The notes: generated by a model not told the origin, from the sequence alone. Shown: positions 26,553 to 35,990, counted from the stretch's first letter. The stretch is DNA of 64,000 nucleotides from Mesorhizobium qingshengii (GCF_900103325.1 NZ_FMXM01000017.1:1-64000); one strand, 5' to 3'. Numbers and translations: made by a program.

Positions 26553-27051
26553 AGATTTCGAGGTGGCTGGAGACAGGCATCAGATCAACAGGCTGGCGAT
26601 CGACCTTAGGCCCCAACCTGCCGCCGTGCTTGAATGGGTGCGTGAAGGCGACACGTTGGTTGTGACCAAGCTGGACCGGCTAGCACGCTCCGTTGCTGAC
26701 CTCGTTTCGATCATAGCGGCCTTGAAGGTAAAGGGGGCAGGCCTTCGCATTCTTGCAATGAACCTCGACACCGCCACTCCCACCGGAAAGCTGATGTTGA
26801 ACCTGCTGGGCTCAATCGCAGAGTTCGAACGGGAGCTAATGCTTGAGAGGCAACGCGAGGGAATCGCAAAGGCGAAGGCCGAGGGCAAGTATGCGGGAAG
26901 GCAGCCCACAGCTCGCGCAAAGGCAAAGGAGGTGTTGATGATGCGGGCAGAGGGGAAATCTGTTACTGACACGATGCCGGCGCTGGGCATCAGCAGTGCA
27001 AGTGTTTTCCGGATACTGGCAGAGCACGCTGAGGCCACCCGCGCAAGTTAG
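26518..27051 (+). pseudogene. Serine recombinase (Tn3-type resolvase) lacking its catalytic N-terminus
   Basis: Homology starts near codon 25 at VLEWVREGDTLVVTKLDRLARS and runs through the family's central block (KGAGLRILAMNLD, LLGSIAEFERELMLERQREG) to a C-terminal helix-turn-helix. The usual first ~60 residues, with the YxRVS catalytic Ser, are absent and replaced by unrelated sequence. Without the Ser it cannot recombine DNA. A full-length ancestor probably resolved a transposon that brought some of this region in. Confidence 0.75.
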
Positions 27052-27075
27052 TGCGGCTGGAATCGGGGGGTCGAA

Positions 27076-27657
27076 ATGCAGTTAACAACCAGGTTGGTCA
27101 TCGCGTCGGCGTTGTGCGGAGTTTTGCTTTTCGTCTCCGGTGCGGAGGCCAGCGTCAAAGTCATTCGCAAGGACATTCTTTACGGTGTCAGAGGCCCGTC
27201 TAAGAAGGAAATCAGTAGACAAATTTCTCAACGCGGGGGAGCAAAGATAACCATTAGCTTCAGTCGCAAAATCGATTACGCGCTCAAAGGTCCATCCACC
27301 TGCTACGTACGGGAGGCACGCCATACGCTGTATTTAGTCTCAACCTATCCTCGCTTGGAGGGTGAGGCGTCTCCGAAACTGCGTAAGCGTTGGAATGCCC
27401 TAGTTTCTGCCGGGAAGGCCAGCGACAAGACAATTGCGCAATGGGCGGTGCAAGTGGCCACAGACTCGGACGCCTTAACGGCGAGATTGTCGATGAAGAA
27501 CGACCCAAGTTGCGGTCGGCTTAAAAGCTTCGTCACGCAGCGAATACACTCCATGGAGCAGAGATTCGAGGCGGCAAAACAAAGACACGTTAGCGAGCAA
27601 AATGGCCCTAATGGCGCTGTCGGCAAGGCAACCGCCGAATTGTACAAAGAGCCGTAA
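27076..27657 (+). CDS. Secreted DUF922-like protein without its metal site
   Basis: 193 residues, signal peptide to about residue 25 (SGAEA-SVKV). The layout YGVRGPSKKEISRQI ... RKIDYAL ... CYVREA ... LRKRWNALV follows DUF922 putative Zn-dependent proteases, but where the family has HExxH this protein reads SDKTIAQWAVQ, so it is predicted inactive as a protease. Four Cys may form disulfides. Single gene after the recombinase remnant. Family assignment is from memory of the pattern. Confidence 0.55.
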   Translation: MQLTTRLVIASALCGVLLFVSGAEASVKVIRKDILYGVRGPSKKEISRQISQRGGAKITISFSRKIDYALKGPSTCYVREARHTLYLVSTYPRLEGEASPKLRKRWNALVSAGKASDKTIAQWAVQVATDSDALTARLSMKNDPSCGRLKSFVTQRIHSMEQRFEAAKQRHVSEQNGPNGAVGKATAELYKEP

Positions 27658-28210
27658 ACGTGCAACCTTTACAACATCACCACGTCGCAAGAAGCCGTCC
27701 GCCAAGCCGACGCGCGTCAAACCGAGATGCGTCGCAATGGCGCCTCCGTGCGACAATCCTGGCTGAACTACTTACATTGGATGGCCGGTTACCCCCAATC
27801 TCCAAATTGATCAGGCCAACCCTGCCGAGTGCACCATACGTTGCTGGCGGCCAGGAATTCTTATTGCCCGTGGAATTGGTACCTGTGCCTCTCTTGCTAT
27901 CTTGAGGATCGCCTTGTTCGCCGTCGCGGATGCCGATCGCGGTTTCGCAGGGCAAGCCCTACCTGGCGGCGAGATCGGTGATATCGGACGACCTTGTCGC
28001 GCCGATGGTTGCCAGGCGAGAGCACATTCGAAATCCAGCATTCGAGCTTTTTCGCCTGCTGTTGCGTCTTCAGTCCATGGGCTACGAAACTCATATCCTG
28101 CCGAACGAGGAGAGCGGTGCCAGACGCGCGCCGACTGGCAGAAATATGCACTCATGCTAATGTAAGCGAAGCATGAATGGAGGAGTGCAAAAGGATTACG
28201 CGGAGGACAT
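27658..28210. other. Stretch without a supported gene
   Basis: Several overlapping short frames occur (for example 27930-28160, with REHIRNPAFELFRLLLRL), none with a recognised family, start context and consistent composition together. The 27930 frame is the best of them and may be a fragment of a lost gene. The last 20 bases hold the ribosome site gcggaggacat of the next gene. Confidence 0.4.
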
Positions 28211-28561
28211 ATGCGCAGGTCTGCCAGGATTCTCATCCCTGCCTTGGCCGTCGTTTCGACTGAGGCCATCGCTCACGAGTGGTATACGGGGAAGACAGAC
28301 CCCGTCACAGGCTTCAACTGCTGCGCAGGGTCAGACTGCGCACCGATCCCGGACTCTGAAGTCAAGGAAATGCCGGGCGGCTATATCTATCTCCCCACCG
28401 GCGAGTTCATCCCACATCTTCGCGTACAGCACAGCCATGATTGGCAGTTCCACCGTTGCATCTATCAATCGGAATTTTTCAACCTGGATCAGGGAAGTTT
28501 CAGAAAAGGCGACACCCGCTGTTTCTTTGCGCCGCATACCGAGATCGGCGCTGCCTTTTAA
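28211..28561 (+). CDS. Small secreted Cys-rich protein
   Basis: 116 residues behind an excellent ggagg site. Signal peptide to about residue 21 (AIAHEWY). The mature protein has WYTGKTDPVTGFNCC, then CAPIPDSEV, and a C-terminal CFFAPHTEIG; five Cys and several His. Proteins of this type with W-Y-x-D-P-x-T-G-x-x-CC are common in rhizobia and have no known function. Probably periplasmic. Confidence 0.7.
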   Translation: MRRSARILIPALAVVSTEAIAHEWYTGKTDPVTGFNCCAGSDCAPIPDSEVKEMPGGYIYLPTGEFIPHLRVQHSHDWQFHRCIYQSEFFNLDQGSFRKGDTRCFFAPHTEIGAAF

Positions 28562-28834
28562 GTCCTAGTTGGAGAGAAAGAACGCCGGCGCATCAGGATG
28601 CAGGCGCCCGGAGGGCTCAGTCCGCTGATCGATAGGCTCGGGCCGGATCATGGCTCCATGCATCAGGATCTCGTCGGGCTGTTCGGGTGCTCGAAATGCA
28701 AGGCAGCGGGACGCGACCGTCGCCCGGTCGTGGCAGGAGGGGTGCCCCTTCCTCGGCGGAAGATCGGACGACACCCCGATCGGCACCGCGTCCTCCGCCA
28801 GAGGCGCGGGCTCTCAACTGTCCAGGGTAGGAGA

Positions 28835-28999
28835 ATGCCCGATAAGCCGGTGACGACCTACGTCGTGAGCGTGTTTGAGAAGCCGCACTGGCGCACGATG
28901 CTGACCACGAAGGACAAGGACAAAGCCTTGGCAATGGCAAAGGAGATCGGGGATAAGGTGCGGGTCGAGACGATCACGCCGAAGCCGAAGAGACGCTAG
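28835..28999 (+). CDS. Small basic hypothetical protein
   Basis: 54 residues (MPDKPVTTYVVSVFEK ... KPKRR) from ATG 28835, with tagggtaggag-like purines directly before it. The frame is open further upstream but with Pro/Arg-rich nonsense. Highly charged, single beta-alpha unit by appearance. Function unknown. Confidence 0.45.
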   Translation: MPDKPVTTYVVSVFEKPHWRTMLTTKDKDKALAMAKEIGDKVRVETITPKPKRR

Positions 29000-29053
29000 C
29001 GGAACTGCAGCCAGGCGCCCATGTCGGCTGACTGGCAGCCCTCAGCCACCGCG

Positions 29054-29524
29054 TCAGCGCTTCCAGAAATCGCGGTGCGGGGCGAGGAGTTCGTCCTCGA
29101 TCTCGGGGACGGGACCAACGACCTCGATCTTCTTCTGGCCCGAGTCGAGTACGGTGCGCGACGGGAGGCTCATCGTCGGATTCTCGGCGTGGTCGCCAGT
29201 CAGCGCGAGAAGCTTGGCCTCCTCGAAGCCGTAGACCAGCCGGCCGATATTCGCCCAGTAGAGCGTTCCGGTGCACATCGCACAGGGCTCGCCGGTTGAG
29301 ACCAGCGTGCATTGCCAGAGGAACTCCGGCTCGTAGGCTGCGGCAGCGCGGCGGGCGAGCTCGGTCTCGGCATGGCGCACGGTGTCAAGATTACCCTGCC
29401 GCATCAGCACGCGATCATCCGGCCCGACCAGCACCGCACCGAACGGATGGTGTCCATGCGCCGCCGCCTCGCGTGCTACTTCACTGGCGGCGCGGAGGTG
29501 GGCGAGCATCTGGTCGCGGGTCAT
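29054..29524 (-). CDS. Nucleoside/guanine deaminase family protein
   Basis: 156 residues with the zinc-binding motifs of cytidine/deoxycytidylate-type deaminases: HAE at 51-53 and PCAMC at 80-84. These place it in the tRNA-adenosine/guanine deaminase superfamily; the length and AHGHHPFGAVLVG fit stand-alone guanine or nucleoside deaminases. ATG 29524 chosen; an upstream start at 29704 would add 60 unrelated residues overlapping the next gene. It lies 149 bases after the demethylase gene on the same strand, so cotranscription is possible. Confidence 0.85.
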   Translation of the reverse strand: MTRDQMLAHLRAASEVAREAAAHGHHPFGAVLVGPDDRVLMRQGNLDTVRHAETELARRAAAAYEPEFLWQCTLVSTGEPCAMCTGTLYWANIGRLVYGFEEAKLLALTGDHAENPTMSLPSRTVLDSGQKKIEVVGPVPEIEDELLAPHRDFWKR

Positions 29525-29672
29525 CGGCAAAATCCTATCACGTCGGCAGCCATCCGATCTTGAGCCGAGATTGCGGCCGAGCGGGGGCTTCGTCAATCGA
29601 TAGCTAATATACATGGACGGCGCGGACTGTTCCGCCGCAAGTTCTGGCGTGACTTCGACAGCCTCATCGGCC

Positions 29673-31631
29673 TCAGATCGCGCGGCCGACCTTGAGGCCC
29701 TCAAGGACGGCCTCCTCGGCCGTACGTGGGGTCAGGGCGTCGCCAATGACGTGCACCTCGCCGGCGAAGCCTTCCAGTTCCGCTTCCAGGTCAGCGACCC
29801 GGTCATGTCCCTGCGACAGGACAAGCGTGTCGATGCCCTCGAACAGGATCGGTTCGCCCGACGCGCAATGCTCCATGTAGATGGTGGTGCCATCGCTGCC
29901 GTAAAGCCGCGCATAGGGTTCGATTTTGACGCCAAGCCGGTGCAGGTTGCCGACCATCGTGTCGCGGACATAGCCGTGGATGGTCTCGCCCGCGAACAGA
30001 CCCTCCACGCACAGCGTGACGGTGCAGCCGTCGCGGGCGAGCTTTTCGGCGAGGCCGAGGCCGACCCAATCCCCCCGCCAGTCGGCGATCAGCACATTGG
30101 CGCCGACATTGGCCTGCCCGGCCAGCACCTGCCAGACATCGACGACGTGCGTGCCCTCACCGCCCTCGATGACGGGCCGATGCGGCTTGCCGCCAGTCGC
30201 GATCACGACGACAGTTGCGCCTTGCGCCTCCACCAGCGCGCGCGTCACCGGCGCGTTGCGTTTCACCGCCACGCCAGCAAGTTCCATTTCGCGTGCCAGA
30301 TTGGTGATGATCCCACCAAATTCCGCCCGCCCCGGCAGCAGCTGAGCCAGCCGGGCCTGTCCACCGAGCTGGGCTTGCGCCTCATGCAAGGTGACCTCGT
30401 GTCCGCGTGCGGCCAGAACCGCCGCGGCCTTCATTCCCGCCGGTCCTCCGCCGGCCACGATGATGCGCTTGGGCCGGTCCGTCGGTGTCTTGATGCCCAG
30501 CGTCAGCTCGCGCCCGGTTTCGGGGTGCTGGATGCAGGAAATCGGATAGCCCTTGTGGAAATGGCCGATGCAGGCCTGGTTGCAGGCGATGCAGGCGCGA
30601 ATGTCGTCGACCAGGCCCTTGGCCGCCTTGGCCGGCATTTCGGGGTCGCAGATCATCGCGCGCGTCATGCCGCACATGTCCGCCTGACCCGAGGCAAGCA
30701 CCTGCTCGGCCGTCTGCGGCTGGTTGATCCGCCCGGCCACGAAGACAGGCTTGTCGACGAGTTGCTTCAGGGCTGCCGAAAAGGGTGCCGAATAGGCGTG
30801 GGCGAAAAACATCGGGGGCACGATATGGATGGCCCCTTTCAGCGACGCCGACGTTCCCGCAACAACGTTGAAGTAGTCGATCACGCCATCGCCATCGAGC
30901 ATTTTGCAGAACGTCAAGACGTCGCCCGTCTCGATGGTCTGACTGTCGTGCTCCTCGCCTGTGATGCGCAGCCCGACGACGAAATCTCCGGATGTCTTGG
31001 CCCGGATGCCAGCCGCGATCTCGCGCAGGAAGCGCAGGCGGTTTTCCAAGCTGCCGCCATAGAGGTCTTCGCGTCGATTGACATTGGGGTTGAGAAACTG
31101 CGCCGGCAGATAGCCGTGGCTGGCGACGATCTCGCATCCATCGAAGCCCGCCTGCATCAGTCGTGCCGCTGCGTCGCCATAGCCAGAGACGATCTCACCG
31201 ATCATTCCCAGCGACAGCGGAACCGGCATCACGTGGAAACGCGAATTCGGCACGGCCGAGGGCGCATAGGCGACAGGAGCGGTCCCGTCCTGCGTCTCCA
31301 TGATCTCGCGCCCCGGATGGAAGAGCTGGCCGCAGATCCTTGCACCGTGACGGTGCACGGCGTCGGCCAGCGCACGATAGCCGGGAATCGCATCGTCCGA
31401 GGTCGCCATCAGAACATGGGAGGTGTAGCGCGCGGTCTCGTGCACGCCCGAGACCTGGACAACGATCAGCCCGGCGCCACCCTTCGCGCGCGCCTCCTGA
31501 TAGGCGATCAGCCGGTCGGTGACATGTCCGTCATGGGCCATGACCGTGTCATGGCCTGTCGACAGGATGCGGTTCCTGACTTCCATGCCGCCGATCCGGA
31601 GCGGCGAGAAGAGATGCGGAAACAGGGTCAC
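29673..31631 (-). CDS. Old-yellow-enzyme/Fe-S flavoprotein, amine demethylase type
   Basis: 652-residue enzyme of the trimethylamine dehydrogenase/2,4-dienoyl-CoA reductase family. An N-terminal FMN TIM barrel (about 1-330) contains HPGRE, a catalytic-type DGCEIVASHGYLPAQF segment and the NRREDLYGGSLENRLRF signature. The [4Fe-4S] motif C-x2-C-x3-C-x11-C starts at CIACNQAC (about 347). Then come Rossmann domains beginning VAGGGPAGMKAA (about 390) and a second dinucleotide fold. Rhizobial relatives oxidatively demethylate N-methyl proline and betaine-derived compounds. Here it is cotranscribed with a cupin, a DAO oxidase and an ABC importer, so an N-methylated or polyamine-like substrate is likely. 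Confidence 0.88.
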   Translation of the reverse strand: MTLFPHLFSPLRIGGMEVRNRILSTGHDTVMAHDGHVTDRLIAYQEARAKGGAGLIVVQVSGVHETARYTSHVLMATSDDAIPGYRALADAVHRHGARICGQLFHPGREIMETQDGTAPVAYAPSAVPNSRFHVMPVPLSLGMIGEIVSGYGDAAARLMQAGFDGCEIVASHGYLPAQFLNPNVNRREDLYGGSLENRLRFLREIAAGIRAKTSGDFVVGLRITGEEHDSQTIETGDVLTFCKMLDGDGVIDYFNVVAGTSASLKGAIHIVPPMFFAHAYSAPFSAALKQLVDKPVFVAGRINQPQTAEQVLASGQADMCGMTRAMICDPEMPAKAAKGLVDDIRACIACNQACIGHFHKGYPISCIQHPETGRELTLGIKTPTDRPKRIIVAGGGPAGMKAAAVLAARGHEVTLHEAQAQLGGQARLAQLLPGRAEFGGIITNLAREMELAGVAVKRNAPVTRALVEAQGATVVVIATGGKPHRPVIEGGEGTHVVDVWQVLAGQANVGANVLIADWRGDWVGLGLAEKLARDGCTVTLCVEGLFAGETIHGYVRDTMVGNLHRLGVKIEPYARLYGSDGTTIYMEHCASGEPILFEGIDTLVLSQGHDRVADLEAELEGFAGEVHVIGDALTPRTAEEAVLEGLKVGRAI

Positions 31632-31999
31632 GGCGCCTCGCGACTGGTGGTGCGGGATTTCCAGTCGACCGGACTGAGGGCGTAGAACACCTTTGCCCCG
31701 TCGCCTTCATAGCGCAGTGGCGTGCCCTCCGGGAGCCAGATTACGTCACCGGGACCCGCCTCGATGACCCTGTTCTCGCTGCCGCCGAGCCATAGGCGAA
31801 ACGTCCCTTCGAGCACGACGATCAGTTCATCGTAAAGAACGGTCCATTCGATCGAGCAGTTGTCGAAGGTGGCGATGCCCCCGCCCATGCTCGACGACAG
31901 CTCAGGTCCGACAAGCCGCGCTATCGTGGCCTTGCCGGGAGGGCCGCCATAGGGGTCGAACTGCATTTCGCGGGACGGGAAGTGCCTTGCGCCTGACAT
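31628..31999 (-). CDS. Cupin protein (EutQ-like)
   Basis: 123-residue single-domain cupin with GDVIWLPEGTPLRYEG and YDELIVVLEGTFRL; the usual metal-binding His/Glu set is only partly present (E in the second strand, few His). ATG 31999 begins MSGARHFPSREMQF; an upstream ATG at 32044 would overlap the oxidase gene. Its stop overlaps the demethylase start by four bases. Possibly a small enzyme or binding protein of the same pathway. Confidence 0.82.
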   Translation of the reverse strand: MSGARHFPSREMQFDPYGGPPGKATIARLVGPELSSSMGGGIATFDNCSIEWTVLYDELIVVLEGTFRLWLGGSENRVIEAGPGDVIWLPEGTPLRYEGDGAKVFYALSPVDWKSRTTSREAP

Positions 32000-32018
32000 G
32001 CTGATCCTCTCAATTGGT

Positions 32019-33314
32019 TCACGTTTTGGCTTCAAGGCCGTCAAGCACCCGATACCACTGGCTGAGCGTGAATACAGCCAGCTTGCGAAACGCGTGAAGC
32101 GGGATCGGATGCGCTGCCGTCACGGGGAAGGGAATCTCTTCCGGCCGCGCGCCAGACGCGAGCCGCGCCAGAAGCCTGCCCATGACCGTGCAGGCTGCGA
32201 CACCTCGACCGTTGCAGCCGAGCGCGGCATAGACATCGGGTGCCAGCATATGCAGATGCGGCATCGTATCCTTGGTGATGGCGACCTTGCCGCTCCAAAC
32301 GAATTCCAGCGGTGTTCCCGCCGCCTGCGGGAAAATGCGCGCAATCGCCGCTTCCAGCGTCCTTGCGTCCTCAAATCGCGGAGCCTCGTCCACCGGAGAG
32401 CGTCCGCCCATGACAAGCCGGCCTTCATGATCAAGCCGGAAATAAAGAAGGAGGCGCCTGGTGTCGGCCACACCCTGCCCGCCGGGCAGGATCGTGTCGC
32501 GGATGGATGCAGCGAGAGGCCGCGTTGCGGCCTGGAAACTGGCGACGGGGATCACGGTCTGGCGCAGGCCCGGCCACAGCGTGTCGGTGTAGGCATTCGT
32601 CGCCAGGATGACCTTGGTCGCCCGCACGCGGCCACCGGGTGTCTTGACCTCCCAGCTGTCACCGTCGCGCCGCAGCGCCTGCACGGGGGATCGCGGGTAT
32701 AGTTCCGCGCCTTCCTGGATAGCCGCTTTCGCGAGCCCTCGAGCATAGGAGAGAGGCTGCAGGACCCCGCCGCGCGGATCAAGCCAACCGCCATGATAGG
32801 CGTCTTCGCGGGACCCGACCAACGCCGACATCTCGGCCTGATCAAGCAGCCTGGCATCCACGCCTTGCGCGGCCCATTGACGGCAGCGCGGAGCGACCAT
32901 TTCCTCGAAGGCCTTCTTGCCGTGGGCTCCCTGGATCCACCCGCTGCGTTGCGCATTGCAGTCGATGCCGTAGCGGTCGATCAGCGAGAAGACGAGGTCG
33001 GCGCTGCGTCCGAATTCTTGCGTGACCCGCGATCCCAGGTGCTCCCCCAAGGCCTTGGTCATCTTTTCTGGATCGTGCTTGAGGCCGGCGATGATCTGTC
33101 CGCCGTTGCGGCCGGATGCACCCCAGCCGGGTTCCGACGCTTCGAGGACGACGACTTTTGTTCCGGCCCGCGCAAGATGCAGGGCCGCGCTGAGGCCCGT
33201 ATAACCCGCCCCGACAACGGCAATATCGGCAGTGCAGTCGTGATCGAGGGGCGCGTGCCCTGAGGCGGGGGACGCGGTGGCGGCCCACAGACTGGCCGGC
33301 AGGGGCTGAACCAT
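32019..33314 (-). CDS. FAD-dependent amine oxidoreductase (DAO/PuuB type)
   Basis: 431 residues. The N-terminal dinucleotide fold DIAVVGAGYTGLSAALHLA (about 29-47) with the following Glu (VVLEASEPGWGASGRNGG) binds FAD, perhaps covalently as in the sarcosine/gamma-glutamylputrescine oxidase group. The C-terminal region ALGCNGRGVAACTVMG matches this group's end. It oxidises a secondary or primary amine; the substrate is not evident. It sits between the solute-binding protein gene and the cupin gene. Confidence 0.87.
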   Translation of the reverse strand: MVQPLPASLWAATASPASGHAPLDHDCTADIAVVGAGYTGLSAALHLARAGTKVVVLEASEPGWGASGRNGGQIIAGLKHDPEKMTKALGEHLGSRVTQEFGRSADLVFSLIDRYGIDCNAQRSGWIQGAHGKKAFEEMVAPRCRQWAAQGVDARLLDQAEMSALVGSREDAYHGGWLDPRGGVLQPLSYARGLAKAAIQEGAELYPRSPVQALRRDGDSWEVKTPGGRVRATKVILATNAYTDTLWPGLRQTVIPVASFQAATRPLAASIRDTILPGGQGVADTRRLLLYFRLDHEGRLVMGGRSPVDEAPRFEDARTLEAAIARIFPQAAGTPLEFVWSGKVAITKDTMPHLHMLAPDVYAALGCNGRGVAACTVMGRLLARLASGARPEEIPFPVTAAHPIPLHAFRKLAVFTLSQWYRVLDGLEAKT

Positions 33315-33387
33315 CGTATTCGCTTTTCGGTTTGATCCTTGGGAAAAGAGGTCTCCCGCACCGGAACGCGGGAGACCGCTGCTCGGC

Positions 33388-34443
33388 TTACTGCAGCATC
33401 AACTGGTTCCACTGTTCCTCGTATTGCTGCATGTATTTGCGAGCATCCCTCTCATTGATGATCAGCATGTCCTTCAGGTTGTCCGGGGCCATCACCAGGA
33501 CCTTCAGGGTTTCGGCGTCGGCCGTCGAAGTGACTGAGCCGAGCACGGGGCCATAGGTCTTGAGTTCCAAGAGCTTGGCCTGCTGCTCGGGCGCGAGGCT
33601 GAAATTGATCAGTTCATGCGCGAGGTCGACATGAGGCGATCCCTTGGGGATCACGAACCAGTTGGCCCAAGCGATGCCGTCCTTGAAGGTAAATCCGACT
33701 GGCGCACCCTCCTTTGATGCTGCAAGGACGCGACCGCTCCACGCCGACGAGAGAGCGAGTTCTCCCGAGGACAGGAGTTGCGGCGGCTGTGCTCCGGCTC
33801 CCCACCAGACCGTGACGTGGGGCTTGATTTCCTTGATCTTGGCAAGCGCCTTCTCGGCCTTCTCCGCCGTCAGCGGATAAACCTCCTCGCGCTTCAGGCC
33901 GGCGGCGAGCAAGGCCGCCTCGTAGTTGTAGTAGAAGTACTTGTAGAGACCGCGTGGCCCGGGGAAGCGCTTGACGTCCCAGAAGTCGGCCCAGTTTTGC
34001 GGCCCGCCGTCCGGAAATGCGGTCGTCGACCATGCCATGACGGTGGCGCCCGTCGACGTTGCGATTCCACTCGGTGCGACCCAGCCCTTTTCAAGGTTGG
34101 CGGCATTCGGGATCTTGGCGAGATCGAGTTTCTCCAGAAAGCCTTCCTCTTCACCCTGCCAGACCGAGCGGCCGCCGACGTCGACAAGATCCCATTCGAC
34201 CGCGCCGGCCTCGACCATGGCCTTGATCTTGGCCGTTTCGGTCGGGGAGGTGTTGACGATCTCCACGCCCTTCAGCGCCGCGAAGGGATCCGTGAAGGCC
34301 GATTTCTCGGCGTCGGAAAGAGCTCCTCCCCAGGACGTGAAGGTGAAAGGTCTGTTCTGGCCAAGCGCCATGCGCGGAAACCCGCCCAGGCCTGCCAGCA
34401 TCGTGCCCGCCGTGGCGGACAAGAGAAATGTGCGTCTATCCAT
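33388..34443 (-). CDS. ABC importer solute-binding protein, spermidine/putrescine type
   Basis: 351 residues with a Tat-like signal (MDRRTFLLSATAGTMLAG ... ALGQ). The mature protein follows the PotD/extracellular solute-binding family 1 pattern (FTFTSWGGALSDAEKSAF, SPTETAKIKAMVEAG, WDLVDVGG). Periplasmic capture of a cationic amine is inferred from the family and the oxidases downstream. It follows the ATPase gene by 19 bases. Confidence 0.87.
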   Translation of the reverse strand: MDRRTFLLSATAGTMLAGLGGFPRMALGQNRPFTFTSWGGALSDAEKSAFTDPFAALKGVEIVNTSPTETAKIKAMVEAGAVEWDLVDVGGRSVWQGEEEGFLEKLDLAKIPNAANLEKGWVAPSGIATSTGATVMAWSTTAFPDGGPQNWADFWDVKRFPGPRGLYKYFYYNYEAALLAAGLKREEVYPLTAEKAEKALAKIKEIKPHVTVWWGAGAQPPQLLSSGELALSSAWSGRVLAASKEGAPVGFTFKDGIAWANWFVIPKGSPHVDLAHELINFSLAPEQQAKLLELKTYGPVLGSVTSTADAETLKVLVMAPDNLKDMLIINERDARKYMQQYEEQWNQLMLQ

Positions 34444-34462
34444 TGTGTTGTTCCTCCTTTTT

Positions 34463-35533
34463 CTAGTTTTCCGAAACCACGAGCGCGTGGTCCGGCTTCC
34501 ACGACAACGTCACTTTCGTGCCGGTTCGAAGCGATCGATCTGTTATCTGGCGCGCTGTGACGATCTGGCCGCTTTCCAGGGCCAGCCCGTACTGGCTCAG
34601 CTCGCCGAGATAGACGGTTTCGACGATCTCGGCCGGGATGCCGTCGCCGGTTTCGTCGAAAAGCAGGTGCTCGGGGCGCACCAGCAATCGGGCCGGTTTT
34701 CCGGCTTCCACACCTGGCCCTGCCGAAGCCACGATGGTGCGGCGAAAGGATTCGACATCCGCGGTGGCCCTTCCCCCGGTCACGGCGGTGACCTTCGCCG
34801 CAAGCAGGTTCGATTCACCGATGAAGCCGGCGACGAACGCGTTCGCGGGACGGTCATAGATGTCGTCGACCGAGCCAAGCTGCTGGATGCGGCCCTGGTC
34901 CATCACGGCGATCCGGTCGGACAGGACGAGTGCTTCTTCCTGGTCGTGCGTGACGTAGATCGTCGTGCGGCCAAGCGTCTGGTGCAGCCGACGCAATTCC
35001 AGCTGGACGGTACGACGCAACTGCTTGTCCAGGGCGCTCAGCGGTTCGTCCATCAGCAGCACGTCGGGCTCGATGACGAGAGCCCTGGCGAGCGCGACCC
35101 GCTGCTGCTGGCCGCCGGACATTTTCTGGATCGGTCTGTCGGCGAATTCCTCGAGCCGCATGAGCGAGAGAACCTCGGACACGCGGCGTCTGCATTCGTC
35201 CTTGGAAACACCTCGGACGGCAAGGCCGTAGCCGATGTTCTCTCCAACCGTCATGTGTGGAAACAATGCATAGTTCTGGAAGACCATGCCGATGTTGCGC
35301 TGCCGCGCCGGTAGGTGCGTGACATCGCGCGTGCCAATCTCGATCCTGCCTGTCGTCGGCTCGACATAGCCGGCGATCAGGTTCAGCAAGGTCGTCTTGC
35401 CCGAGCCCGAGGGACCGAGCAGCGTGAGGAACTCCCCAGCGACCACGTCGAGATCCGTCGGCGTCAGGGCGGTGAACGAACCATAGCGCCTCGAAAGGCT
35501 CTCTAGCCGAAGCGGTAATCCTGTCCTCGTCAT
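34463..35533 (-). CDS. ABC importer ATPase, PotA type
   Basis: 356 residues: Walker A GPSGSGKTT (about 40-48), Q-loop FQNYALFPHMTV, signature SGGQQQR, Walker B VLLMDEPLSALD, switch His in THDQEEAL, then the TOBE C-terminal domain (from about 260). ATG 35533 is the start; the same frame runs on upstream only as the shifted frame of the broken permease. It overlaps the permease remnant stop by four bases, as in an intact pot-type operon. Confidence 0.92.
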   Translation of the reverse strand: MTRTGLPLRLESLSRRYGSFTALTPTDLDVVAGEFLTLLGPSGSGKTTLLNLIAGYVEPTTGRIEIGTRDVTHLPARQRNIGMVFQNYALFPHMTVGENIGYGLAVRGVSKDECRRRVSEVLSLMRLEEFADRPIQKMSGGQQQRVALARALVIEPDVLLMDEPLSALDKQLRRTVQLELRRLHQTLGRTTIYVTHDQEEALVLSDRIAVMDQGRIQQLGSVDDIYDRPANAFVAGFIGESNLLAAKVTAVTGGRATADVESFRRTIVASAGPGVEAGKPARLLVRPEHLLFDETGDGIPAEIVETVYLGELSQYGLALESGQIVTARQITDRSLRTGTKVTLSWKPDHALVVSEN

Positions 35534-35990
35534 CGTGTCGGCGTCTCCCTGCCGCCGCCGGCAAGCTGCGCGGCGGCGAACAGCACAAGTGCTAGAACGA
35601 TCATCACGGTTGCCGCCACGGCGATCACCGGAGTGAACTCTAACCGGATCGACTCCCAAATCTTCACGGGCAGCGTCTTGTTCGAGTAGCCGGCGAGGAA
35701 GACCGCCACGACCACCTCGTCGAAGGAGGTGATGAATGAAAAAATGGCGCCGCCCACGATGGCCGGGCGTGATGTTTGGCAAGGTGATCGTGCGGAACAC
35801 CGTCCACGGGCTGCCGCCCAGGCCCGATGCGGCCCTCAGCCAGTTCTCATCGACGGCGCGCAAGGCGATGCCGACATTGATCACCACAAAAAGGGAGTGC
35901 CAGGATCATGTGACCAAGGCTCATCCCCAGAATCGTGCCGCTCAGTCCGACATCGAGGGCGACACCACGACCGGCACGATCATGCGCTGC
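35530..35990 (-). pseudogene. PotC-type ABC permease remnant, frameshifted and cut off
   Basis: Joining three frames gives a normal permease C-terminal half: VGLSGTILGMSLGHMILALPF, then VINVGIALRAVDENWLRAASGLG with TVFRTITLPNITPG, then GGAIFSFITSFDEVVVAVFLAG to the stop. The breaks are single-base insertions: one T in the T-run at about 35886-35892 and one C at about 35765. The first half of the gene and the second permease (PotB) are missing; homology ends where the CRP/FNR gene begins. The importer is therefore not functional from this operon alone. Confidence 0.85.

Noticed and set aside
29613..31685. A 690-codon open frame antisense to the Fe-S flavoprotein gene.
   Set aside because: His/Asp/Arg-rich shadow; the minus strand has all family motifs.
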